Counted from the stretch's first letter, positions 1 to 6,406 are shown. The stretch is 8,484 bases of DNA from a bacterium (GCA_021804315.1 JAJZHX010000018.1:1-8484); one strand, 5' to 3'. Notes: a model not told the origin generated them from the letters alone. A program made the numbers and translations.

Positions 1-18
1 TAAAGGACTTAGAGAATA

Positions 19-1281
19 ATGACACTTTTACTATTTCTACTTATCATAATTTTAGCTATTCGTTTAATCATACGTCCAGCTATAAAATCACGTCAAAAAC
101 ACAAAAACCCTGAAAAAGAGTTAGTCCAATCAAGCCAAATTAAACAAAACAAAACCTACACTAAGACTTCACTTAAAGCTCAACTCAGGACTGTTTTGGT
201 CTTTACTAAATTAAGTGCCAAGAGATTTTTAAGAGATCGTTTAGCTCAGTTTTTTACCATTTTATTCCCCCTAATATTTTTATTTGTATTCGGTAGTCTA
301 ACCAAGAATGAGGGCAGTGTTTCCTTTAAAGTTGCGTTAATCAATAATTCTACGACCAATTTATCCAGGTCTTTTATTCATCAGCTTGATAACTCAAAAA
401 CATTCAAAATCCAAACCAAAGATACCACCTTAAAAATAGCAGAAAATAGTCTTAATCAGAGCCAAATTGATGGCATTATTGTTCTACCAGCTAATTTTGG
501 GGCTATTCTTAAAGGTCAACAGTACCCTTCTGGTCAAATAAGTGTTTTATATGATGAAACTACTTCAAATACCGGTCAAACGTTAGTTTCAGTTTTAAAT
601 GGCGTTATTAAGGGCATAAATGGCCAGTTCGTTGCTACTCGTCAGCCATTTACGGTTGTTGGTAAACAGCTTAATTCTCAAGGTCTGACTGCCTTTGATT
701 ATACTTTTTCCGGTCTACTAGGCTTTTCAATTATAGGTATCGGTATATTTGGACCAGTTAATGTTTTTCCAGAGCTTAAAAAACAAGGAATTTTAAGAAG
801 ACTGCATACTACTCCACTGCGTTCTTGGCAGTACTTTGTGGCAACTATGCTAGGCCAAGCAATTACCGGCCTTGCCTCTATTATTATTCAATTTATTGTA
901 GCCATTGAAGTCTTTGGGCTAAAAGTCGATGGCAATTACTTAGAGATATTTCTATTTACCATTTTTAGTATTTTTATGATCCTTGGACTTGGACTAGCAA
1001 TAGGTGGTTGGGCTAAAAATGAAAGACAGGCTGCCCCACTTAGTAATATTGTTGTCTTCCCAATGCTCTTTTTATCTGGAACATTTTTCCCAAGGTATAT
1101 AATGCCAGGTTGGCTACAAAGTATTACCAATTATTTACCACTAACACCAGTTATTGATGGACTAAGACAGTTAACTACTGAGGGCAAAAGTTTAGTTAAT
1201 GTTGGCCCGCAACTTGGTTTAATGGCACTTTGGTTTATTATTATCTACGCCATTGCCTTTAGAGTCTTTAAATGGGAATAA
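19..1281 (+). CDS. ABC-2 type transporter permease with an extra N-terminal membrane helix
   Basis: This 420-residue protein is the membrane subunit of an ABC exporter (ABC-2 family; substrates of relatives include drugs, lipids and polysaccharides, and none can be named here). Hydrophobic segments lie near residues 3-19, 77-93, 228-248, 272-296, 308-330, 341-357 and 397-416. The polar stretch 94-227 is the large external domain typical of the YhgE/DrrB-like layout. The late motif SGTFFPRYIMPGWLQ (353-367), followed by PLTPVIDGLRQL, is characteristic of the family. The family core normally begins near residue 60, so helix 3-19 plus the charged linker 20-58 is an extension. The ATG at 19 is supported by AAAGGA ten bases upstream, the only convincing Shine-Dalgarno motif in the window. 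No ATPase gene is visible; it probably lies just left of the window, where in-frame stops occur at 1 and 10. The family call is firm; the substrate is unknown. Confidence 0.9.
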   Translation: MTLLLFLLIIILAIRLIIRPAIKSRQKHKNPEKELVQSSQIKQNKTYTKTSLKAQLRTVLVFTKLSAKRFLRDRLAQFFTILFPLIFLFVFGSLTKNEGSVSFKVALINNSTTNLSRSFIHQLDNSKTFKIQTKDTTLKIAENSLNQSQIDGIIVLPANFGAILKGQQYPSGQISVLYDETTSNTGQTLVSVLNGVIKGINGQFVATRQPFTVVGKQLNSQGLTAFDYTFSGLLGFSIIGIGIFGPVNVFPELKKQGILRRLHTTPLRSWQYFVATMLGQAITGLASIIIQFIVAIEVFGLKVDGNYLEIFLFTIFSIFMILGLGLAIGGWAKNERQAAPLSNIVVFPMLFLSGTFFPRYIMPGWLQSITNYLPLTPVIDGLRQLTTEGKSLVNVGPQLGLMALWFIIIYAIAFRVFKWE

Positions 1282-1290
1282 TCCAAATAT

Positions 1291-1318
1291 TTGTTAATTT
1301 ATAAATATATGATATAAT
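1291..1318 (+). promoter_or_regulatory. Extended -10 promoter for a leaderless operon (orphan gene plus dus)
   Basis: TTGTTA (1291-1296) is followed by a 16-base spacer and a perfect TATAAT (1313-1318). A TG at 1310-1311 makes an extended -10 (TGnTATAAT). Only six bases separate the box from the ATG at 1325, so transcription should begin at or next to the start codon. This is the best promoter in the window. Confidence 0.8.
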
Positions 1319-1324
1319 ATTATT

Positions 1325-1708
1325 ATGACTGATGATAAAGAAGAATATTTTGCTAATCTAGACCCTTGGTCATTAGCGGTAGATAACGCTTCGACAATTC
1401 CTCGTGGTGTAGACACTGAAGTTTTATTGGATCTAGGCTATTCACCTCTTGATACAGACCGACTTGCCAGAATAATGAAAAAACACCGTGATAAACAATT
1501 AGCAAGTAATCCCCCTCCATCTTTAGCCAAAGGTCCTGGCAGAGCTTTAGGAAGACCCACTGGGTCAGGAAGGCTTTCTGGTAGGGCGGCAATGCTTGTA
1601 GATGTAGGTACGGAAAGAGCAAAACGACGCCCTAACAATTTTAGAAATTTTACTTTTGACCCACCTTTACCACCTGAAGATGCAAATGGCCAGTTTCGCC
1701 TTTTTTAG
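1325..1708 (+). CDS. Small basic orphan protein, first gene of the dus operon
   Basis: I do not recognise this 127-residue protein. It has an acidic N-terminus (MTDDKEE), a short predicted helical stretch around residues 31-60 (LLDLGYSPLDTDRLARIMKK), and a Gly/Arg/Pro-rich basic middle (69-102, for example GPGRALGRPTGSGR). The C-terminal tail is Pro/Phe-rich (FTFDPPLPPED...GQFRLF). There is no signal peptide or membrane segment. The basic, low-complexity middle would suit an RNA- or DNA-binding, partly disordered protein; that is inference. The start is set by the promoter six bases upstream, and there is no ribosome binding site. Its stop codon TAG directly abuts the ATG of the tRNA-dihydrouridine synthase gene, so the two are very probably co-transcribed and translationally coupled. 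The long opposite-strand reading frames over this gene look like shadows, because they lack a promoter and coding-like composition. Confidence 0.75.
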   Translation: MTDDKEEYFANLDPWSLAVDNASTIPRGVDTEVLLDLGYSPLDTDRLARIMKKHRDKQLASNPPPSLAKGPGRALGRPTGSGRLSGRAAMLVDVGTERAKRRPNNFRNFTFDPPLPPEDANGQFRLF

Positions 1709-2704
1709 ATGAATAAAAATAAACCATTTTTTATTCTTGCTCCAATGGATGATGTTACAGATACAGTATTTCGTCAGATTGTAGCCGACTGCACGCCTCC
1801 AGATATTTTCTTCAGTGAATTTGTTAATGTTGATGGTCTAGTCAGTCAAGGCCGTACTAAACTTGTTAAAAAACTGCAATTTACAGACAAAGATAATCCT
1901 TTGATAGCTCAATTGTGGGGTAAAGAGCCAGCTAATTTTAAGACTATTGCTCATCAAATAGCTAGCGGTAGTTTGGCTAAAGAGCTGGGTTTAGCAAAAG
2001 GCATTAACTTTTATGGTGTTGATCTTAATATGGGATGTCCGCAAAAGAATGAAGTCAAAGCTGGTACTTGCTCGGCGTTAATTAATAACCGCCAGCTTGC
2101 TCAAGAAATAATTGAAGCAACCAAAGAAGGTTTAGATAATAGACTACCACTGAGTGTTAAAACCAGGCTTGGCTGGAATGAGATAGATCTATCTTGGCAT
2201 GAATTTTTACTGAAACAAAAGCTTAATATGTTAACAATTCATGGTCGAACCAGAAAGGAAATGAGTAAAGTACCTGCTCATTGGGAACATATTGGCAAAG
2301 TTAAAGAGTTAAGAGACAAGTTATCGCCTAACACCTTGATAGTCGGTAATGGTGATGTGCTTAGTAGGCAACAAGGCTTAAGTCTAGCTAAGAGATATGA
2401 TCTAGATGGCATTATGATAGGCCGAGGTATTTTTAAGGATCCTTTTGTCTTTTCTGAAAATAGTCCGTGGCTAAATAAGTCCAGTAAAGAAAAATTAGAG
2501 TTATTTAAAAAGCATGTTAATTTGTTTAAATCAACCTGGGAGGGCGAAAAACCAGTTCAAGTCCTTAACAAATTTTGTAAAGTCTATATTAATGGTTTGA
2601 GTAATGCTAAAGAACTTAGAGAGCAAATTATGGCATCAACTAATATAAATGACCTTATTAGTTTAATTGACAACTTACTTTTGGTATCAGATAGCTTGGA
2701 TTGA
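1709..2704 (+). CDS. dus: tRNA-dihydrouridine synthase (Dus family, FMN-dependent)
   Basis: Dus enzymes reduce specific uridines in tRNA to dihydrouridine using FMN and NADPH in the cytosol. The 331 residues carry the family motifs in order on a TIM-barrel layout: APMDDVTDTVFR at 11-22; LNMGCP with the expected catalytic cysteine at 110; SVKTRLGW (149-156) with the flavin-contacting Lys151; TIHGRTR with His178; VGNGDVLS (212-219); and DGIMIGRGIFKDPFVF (233-248), the phosphate-binding end of the barrel. Residues 249-331 form the helical C-terminal domain usual for the family, so the length is normal. The ATG follows directly on the TAG of the upstream orphan gene with no Shine-Dalgarno, which implies translation by re-initiation or coupling. 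The 3' end overlaps the convergent kinase gene by 18 bases. I cannot say which tRNA position is modified or which Dus subfamily this is. Confidence 0.93.
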   Translation: MNKNKPFFILAPMDDVTDTVFRQIVADCTPPDIFFSEFVNVDGLVSQGRTKLVKKLQFTDKDNPLIAQLWGKEPANFKTIAHQIASGSLAKELGLAKGINFYGVDLNMGCPQKNEVKAGTCSALINNRQLAQEIIEATKEGLDNRLPLSVKTRLGWNEIDLSWHEFLLKQKLNMLTIHGRTRKEMSKVPAHWEHIGKVKELRDKLSPNTLIVGNGDVLSRQQGLSLAKRYDLDGIMIGRGIFKDPFVFSENSPWLNKSSKEKLELFKKHVNLFKSTWEGEKPVQVLNKFCKVYINGLSNAKELREQIMASTNINDLISLIDNLLLVSDSLD

Positions 2705-3652
2705 AGTATTTAATTCTTCTGTACTTGGCCTATTATTCGGATCTCTATCAAGACACTCCATTATTAGATTATTTAGGCTAATTGGAACAGCTCTATTTAG
2801 TGTATGTATATTAACTGGAGATTCACGAATGACAGAGTATAAATAGCTTCTCATTCTAGAATCAGGAGGTTCACCTGAACAGCCTATATAAAAAGGTAGT
2901 TTACCGCTAGCAACCCGAAACATTGTTACCCCAAAAGAGAAAACATCTGCTCTAGGTGTTAGGTTATTAGGGTTATTAAGTAATTCTGGTGCAATATAAC
3001 CTATTGTTCCGGCCAATGTTGAGATTGTTTCTGTTGTCCAGGGCTCTTGCTCTAAGTTGTTGCTGAGCTGATTAATCATTCCAGGTTTTGCACCAACCAG
3101 ACCAAAATCTGTTAAAACCCACTTGCCCAGTTGACCAACAATATTGGTGGTTTTTATATCGTTATGTATTATTTCTCGTCTATGAACTTCAACTAGTGCA
3201 GGTAGGATTATTGAAGCCATATTTACTAAAATATCAAGTCTTTGGTTATTATCATCGGGGATTAAACTTTCTAGAGATGAGCCAGCAAAGGTGGTAGCTA
3301 CAAAACGTTGAGGCTGTTCGGTTTCCCTAAGTATTCCCATCTTTCTGGTTTCAACCACCCCAGAAAGGCCATTGAGCGTAGCAAGTGCAGATAACTCTCT
3401 GGTTACCCTTTTGCTAACATCGCGAGACGGTTCATTAAAAATCTTAAGAACAACTTCTGGATTAACTACATCATCATCTTCGGCAATATAAACAGTTGAC
3501 GTACTACTACTATGAATAGGCCCATCGCTAGTTATAGTATATAAGTCATCACCTAACTTATGGCCTTTTTGAAAGGGAGTTTCCTGAACCTTGTCAGATA
3601 GTGGCAAGCTACCAGGGATAATTAACTCATTAAAGTTAGAGGTTTTATTCAT
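2687..3652 (-). CDS. Soluble Ser/Thr protein kinase (Hanks type, non-RD, degenerate glycine loop)
   Basis: This 321-residue protein is almost entirely a eukaryotic-like protein kinase domain (about residues 38-315). Visible motifs are VVLKIF with the ATP-binding Lys70; RELSALATL with the alpha-C Glu86; the catalytic loop HNDIKTTN (163-170) with Asp165, Lys167 and Asn170; TDFGLVG with the metal-binding Asp182; GTIGYIAPE (215-223); DVFSFGVTMF with Asp236; and Arg308 in the closing DRDPNNRPS. The catalytic residues are complete, so activity is likely. Two things are odd: the loop reads HND instead of HRD, and the ATP glycine loop (44-55, GPIHSSSTSTVY) keeps only its first glycine. No membrane helix, PASTA or other sensor domain is present, unlike classic PknB proteins, so it should act in the cytosol. 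The gene converges on dus and is divergent from the unknown gene at 3837, which could be a partner or substrate (inference only). Confidence 0.92.
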   Translation of the reverse strand: MNKTSNFNELIIPGSLPLSDKVQETPFQKGHKLGDDLYTITSDGPIHSSSTSTVYIAEDDDVVNPEVVLKIFNEPSRDVSKRVTRELSALATLNGLSGVVETRKMGILRETEQPQRFVATTFAGSSLESLIPDDNNQRLDILVNMASIILPALVEVHRREIIHNDIKTTNIVGQLGKWVLTDFGLVGAKPGMINQLSNNLEQEPWTTETISTLAGTIGYIAPELLNNPNNLTPRADVFSFGVTMFRVASGKLPFYIGCSGEPPDSRMRSYLYSVIRESPVNIHTLNRAVPISLNNLIMECLDRDPNNRPSTEELNTSIQAI

Positions 3653-3689
3653 AGTTAAAATTTATTTTTAAATGCTTAACCTAATAATC

Positions 3690-3718
3690 ATTATAAGACC
3701 AGATGTCAAATATTTTAA
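3690..3718 (-). promoter_or_regulatory. Candidate promoter for the kinase gene
   Basis: On the minus strand a perfect TATAAT (3695-3690) lies 17 bases from a weak -35-like TTAAAA (3718-3713). Transcription would start near 3683, giving a leader of about 30 bases with no clear ribosome binding site. A TTGACA at 3709-3704 is only eight bases from the -10 box and so cannot serve as its -35. A weaker leaderless alternative is TAAATT a few bases before the ATG. Confidence 0.45.
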
Positions 3719-3755
3719 TCATTTTTTTAAACTACTTTATTATTCATAAATACTC

Positions 3756-3783
3756 TTGAGTTTTAAAAAATTAAGCAGATAAT
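3756..3783 (+). promoter_or_regulatory. Candidate promoter for the 3837 gene (with leader)
   Basis: TTGAGT (3756-3761), a 16-base spacer and GATAAT (3778-3783, five of six matches) form a plausible promoter, with a start near 3790 and a leader of about 45 bases. It competes with the leaderless alternative at 3823-3831. The sequence cannot decide between them; both may be used. Confidence 0.4.
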
Positions 3784-3822
3784 TACTATATAGGTTGCTA
3801 AAACAAATACCTAAATAAAAAT

Positions 3823-3831
3823 TGATATACA
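3823..3831 (+). promoter_or_regulatory. Possible extended -10 box for leaderless expression of the 3837 gene
   Basis: TGATATACA (TG, one base, then TATACA with four of six consensus matches) ends five bases before the ATG at 3837. This is nearly the geometry of the strong promoter at 1291-1318. No good -35 is seen at the right distance, so support comes mainly from the repeated spacing. Confidence 0.35.
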
Positions 3832-3836
3832 AATTT

Positions 3837-4466
3837 ATGGCTGAAACGGTCGTCGCTGATTATAACTTCAAACCACTCGAGGACACTAGAGAAGTTGATA
3901 TTGATTTACTTGGCTGTAACGACCCTAATCTTTTTATGCAAGGAGTCGTTAGTTTTTTATCAGAATCTAATATTATTAAACAAGATGATTTTACGGAGTT
4001 ATTTAGACCTAGATCAGTAGATGTTGGAGATGATAATTTTAGTGAACGTTTACTAAGTATTGCTTGTGGTTGTTTATTAAACTACCGAGAAACTCTGACA
4101 GAAGTTCATGAGTCAGGCCAGATATTAACTGTTTTTGAGCCAGATTTATTAAGTCTTCAATTGAGTCGTATATCCAAAAAAGCTGTTTATTTTTTCTTTG
4201 AAGTAAACGGAGGCGTTAACTACACAAATGTTATTAGAGTCAGTAATTACTTTGATCAATTTATGCGTCATGAACAAACTAAACAGCAACAATCTCAACA
4301 TACCTTAGTTGCCGATAGCTCGCAGTTTTTTACTGAATCTAATGCAGAAATTATTGAAGAGAGTAAGCTTAGAGCCAAAAATTTACAGAAATTTGTAATT
4401 TATGATCTACCCAAGATATTTTCAGCTATCAAGTCAGGTAGCGGATTAGTCAGTAGCCTTTATTAA
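3837..4466 (+). CDS. Unknown cytosolic protein, divergent from the kinase
   Basis: I do not recognise this 209-residue protein. It has no signal peptide, membrane segment or known catalytic motif. Residues 1-145 look like a compact mixed alpha/beta domain (for example VYFFFEVNGG...NVIRVSNYFDQF at 117-142). A Gln-rich polar linker follows (148-155, TKQQQSQH), then a charged helix-rich C-terminus (about 168-198). The frame is also open from a TTG at 3822, but the ATG at 3837 is the more likely start because a -10-like box occupies the 3822 region. Codon use and base composition match the neighbouring kinase and dus genes, so it looks like host DNA. It shares a 184-base divergent intergenic region with the kinase gene, which hints at, but does not show, joint regulation. 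Confidence 0.7.
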   Translation: MAETVVADYNFKPLEDTREVDIDLLGCNDPNLFMQGVVSFLSESNIIKQDDFTELFRPRSVDVGDDNFSERLLSIACGCLLNYRETLTEVHESGQILTVFEPDLLSLQLSRISKKAVYFFFEVNGGVNYTNVIRVSNYFDQFMRHEQTKQQQSQHTLVADSSQFFTESNAEIIEESKLRAKNLQKFVIYDLPKIFSAIKSGSGLVSSLY

Positions 4467-4559
4467 CAAGCTTTTTAAAGTAACTAAAAAATCATTTGAT
4501 CCAGAGTAATCATTAAGCAATTTTAAAAGGAATTTGCAAAAAATTTACCAATCATATCT

Positions 4560-4565
4560 TAAAAT
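4560..4565 (+). promoter_or_regulatory. Relic -10 box in front of the decayed gene
   Basis: TAAAAT (five of six matches to TATAAT) ends six bases before an ATG at 4572, the same spacing as at the strong leaderless promoter at 1313-1325. No convincing -35 lies at 16-18 bases; TTGCAA at 4534-4539 is 20 bases away. Confidence 0.3.
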
Positions 4566-4571
4566 AACCGT

Positions 4572-5040
4572 ATGCTTGATTGGTTGAAATGGTTTCATCC
4601 CAACCTGGTGAACTTAACTGGAAGTTTTTTAGAACTAACTACTTGAAGAGCTTGATCTTTGGCTTACAGATTTCATTCTGACATAAATATGGGGTTCAGA
4701 CACTTAAGCTTTAGGTAACATGCTTATTCAGGCTTGCTCTGGTACCCCATTAACCAAGAAGTGGTCATCGAGTGTTAGAAAATCTTAAAAATATCTGAAG
4801 TCTTTGGACTGAGATTTATTACTTAAACATAATTGTTATGGTGGAGATGGACTAAGCTTATTTGAAACACGTCCCCTGGAAGATATTCTAGCTGATATAG
4901 CCGAAGGCTGGAACATAACACAACGAAATCTAGAAAGACTAAAAGTAAAGTCACCCCAAGAGGTAGCATATATTCTGTAGCTTGCTAGAAGTATAAGATG
5001 AAATCGTTTGCAACTAATTAATGAGACAACCATAATATAG
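4572..5040 (+). pseudogene. Decayed gene of unknown function with frameshifts and stops
   Basis: This stretch has no long open frame but holds consecutive coding-like blocks on the plus strand. The first is MLDWLKWFHPNLVNL... from ATG 4572 to a TGA at 4644. Then, in a shifted frame, comes LEELDLWLTDFILT (4642-4683). A possible third block, AYSGLLWYPINQEVVIE (about 4722-4772), is back in the first frame. Last is a longer block from 4813 to a TAG at 4978, which includes SLFETRPLEDILADIAEGWN and SPQEVAYIL. The same frame stays coding-like past that TAG (LARSIR, a TGA, then NRLQLINETTII) and ends at a TAG at 5038, just before the next gene. Such a pattern fits an old gene broken by small indels and nonsense changes. 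I do not recognise the family. The minus-strand frame at 4836-5033 is a shadow of the last block. Bases 4467-4555 show nothing I can name. Confidence 0.55.
5008..5036 (+). promoter_or_regulatory. Promoter for the two-gene accessory cassette
   Basis: TTGCAA (5008-5013), a spacer of exactly 17 bases and CATAAT (5031-5036, five of six matches) end nine bases before the ATG at 5046. Transcription would start about 5043, giving an almost leaderless message. There is no ribosome binding site. The promoter lies inside the 3' end of the decayed gene. Confidence 0.6.
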
Positions 5041-5045
5041 ACATT

Positions 5046-5714
5046 ATGGCAAAACCCTCTGATTTACTTGAAAACTATGCAAACTATGCCGTTCATGTAC
5101 GTCTAGCTACAGCAAGTAACTACGTTGAGAACTTGAATACTCGCCCAAATCCGAAAGCCAAGAAGTTATTTATGGTTCGGCTCATAGACGAGATGCTTGC
5201 ACAGGTCGAAGACTATGCACTTTGGCTAGACGCAGTAAGACACAGGAATCAACGCACCAGGGGGGCTAATGACGTATGGCAGCATGTTCTTATGCAACAC
5301 AACTCATACAGAACCCTTAGACTTTTAGGTAAGAATTGTAATAATACGCAGCTCCTAAGAAAGCTGAGGCTTCCGAGTGTGCCACGCATAGCAGAATTAA
5401 TGAACCTAGATATTGAGGATGCTAGAGCAATGGTTACCTTGCTAAGCAAAATAGTGGAGTACGCATATGTAAATGCGGAAGAGAACGATCAGATGTTGTC
5501 CCAGTTTCATAATAAAATTAAACATGGAATGATGGTGATTGAGACCAACGACGGTATTGATATTGTAACCAGTAAACTTGGCAAGGACGACACTATAGAA
5601 AAAAGGCACATGTCTGTAAGAACAGATATTGTGGCTGCTCAAACCTATTATGACAACATGGAAAGTGCTGCACAGGCTATACGTTTCTTGGTACGTTTGT
5701 TAGCAAAGATTTGA
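5046..5714 (+). CDS. Unknown all-helical protein with an HNKIKHG motif, first gene of the accessory pair
   Basis: I cannot assign this 222-residue protein. It is predicted to be almost wholly alpha-helical and cytosolic. Residues 1-65 form helices ending in VEDYALWLDAVRHRNQR. Further helices cover 75-145 (including SVPRIAELMNLDIEDARAMV). The motif FHNKIKHGMMVI (154-165) is followed by a short extended stretch and a C-terminal helix (197-222). An 'N-x-I/L-K-H-G' signature after a helix is something I associate with several helical, HEPN-like or abortive-infection-type families, but the standard HEPN RxxxxH is not evident here. That link is only a hint. The region is richer in G+C than the left half of the window (27/60 in two lines counted by hand, against 20-22/60 in permease lines), suggesting transfer. 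The gene has its own near-leaderless promoter and is followed by the second gene after two bases. Confidence 0.75.
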   Translation: MAKPSDLLENYANYAVHVRLATASNYVENLNTRPNPKAKKLFMVRLIDEMLAQVEDYALWLDAVRHRNQRTRGANDVWQHVLMQHNSYRTLRLLGKNCNNTQLLRKLRLPSVPRIAELMNLDIEDARAMVTLLSKIVEYAYVNAEENDQMLSQFHNKIKHGMMVIETNDGIDIVTSKLGKDDTIEKRHMSVRTDIVAAQTYYDNMESAAQAIRFLVRLLAKI

Positions 5715-5716
5715 TC

Positions 5717-6406
5717 ATGTTTTACGATAATCACCTCTGGTATAGTCCTGGCTACTTAATCGAATGCGGAGAACAGGCTGATAAACTTGCAACTTCTAAT
5801 GGGCGTAAGCTGACAGACGGGGAAATTAAAGTAATCAATGAAACCAGAACAGGTGCTCTTCTTGCACTGGGTCTAACGCTAAGGGATAAACGTATACGTT
5901 ACGTGCAACCGGTTGACCTTAGAGAGGGAGCGCCAGACGTAAGAATAGTCCATCGAACCAAATCGCCGATTAAGACCTATGATTGGGGAGCTTATATTGA
6001 CGTTGAAATAGTACGTTATGAAGATCACTCAAAAGAGTCGATTGCGGATTTTCTCAAGAAAACTAAGCTCACGCCAAAGAAGGCTTATCAGAATGGAACG
6101 ATGATTTTATGTGGCATAGATAAAACTATAGAGGGAGGACAACTTTGGAAAGACGTAGCTGCAGAATTAGCACCGATTAAGAATAAACTTGATACGTTCC
6201 TTCTAGGAAGAACTCATCCTACAGAGTGGAAGATTGCAATGGCTCGTATCCATCCAAGTTATGATAGTCTGACAATGTTTGATGTCAAATCAGCCGTCAA
6301 AAAGTATTACGCTGCAGTAAAAGGCATACAGATAATCAATGTACGAGGTGACGTTATGAAAAATCCTCCATCTGCCGGCTTTAATCCATTTATCGGTAGT
6401 TTATGA
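5717..6406 (+). CDS. Unknown protein with a possible PD-(D/E)XK nuclease-like core, second gene of the accessory pair
   Basis: The protein has 229 residues from the ATG at 5717, two bases after the TGA of the upstream gene. A TTG at 5711 is in frame but would overlap that gene. The order of elements resembles a PD-(D/E)XK nuclease core: an acidic helix (DGEIKVINETRTGALLALGL, 34-53); a strand (RYVQPVD); GAPDVRIVH with Asp74; a third strand YIDVEIVRYE with Asp95 and Glu97; an amphipathic helix (SKESIADFLKKTK); and then a strand NGTMILCGID (126-135). The position where the family usually has lysine is Val99, so if the fold is right the lysine has moved or activity is lost. A late WKIAMARIHPSY (171-182) looks like another strand. 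No membrane segment or signal peptide is seen. Operon partnership with the helical gene suggests a two-component system, possibly defence-related. The nuclease reading is inference. Confidence 0.7.
   Translation: MFYDNHLWYSPGYLIECGEQADKLATSNGRKLTDGEIKVINETRTGALLALGLTLRDKRIRYVQPVDLREGAPDVRIVHRTKSPIKTYDWGAYIDVEIVRYEDHSKESIADFLKKTKLTPKKAYQNGTMILCGIDKTIEGGQLWKDVAAELAPIKNKLDTFLLGRTHPTEWKIAMARIHPSYDSLTMFDVKSAVKKYYAAVKGIQIINVRGDVMKNPPSAGFNPFIGSL

Noticed and set aside
1353..1638. Two overlapping minus-strand open frames of 66-89 codons opposite the 1325 gene
   Set aside because: They have no promoter or start signal and unbiased composition; the plus-strand gene has a strong promoter and is coupled to dus.
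4547..4584. Inverted repeat ACCAATCA / TGATTGGT around the start of the broken gene
   Set aside because: The arms are 8 bp, AT-rich and 22 bases apart; such pairs are expected by chance in DNA of this composition.
4644..5010. Stops in the broken gene read as UGA or UAG recoding
   Set aside because: TGA ends dus, the kinase and the 5046 gene at sensible places, and the lesions also include frameshifts and TAG and TAA stops, so decay is simpler.
4836..5033. 65-codon minus-strand open frame in the gap before the accessory pair
   Set aside because: It is antisense to a coding-like plus-strand block (4813-4977) and looks like its shadow.
5442..5642. Minus-strand open frames inside the 5046 gene (also 5249-5449)
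   Set aside because: They are cysteine- and histidine-rich chance translations with no start signals, fully inside a better-supported gene.
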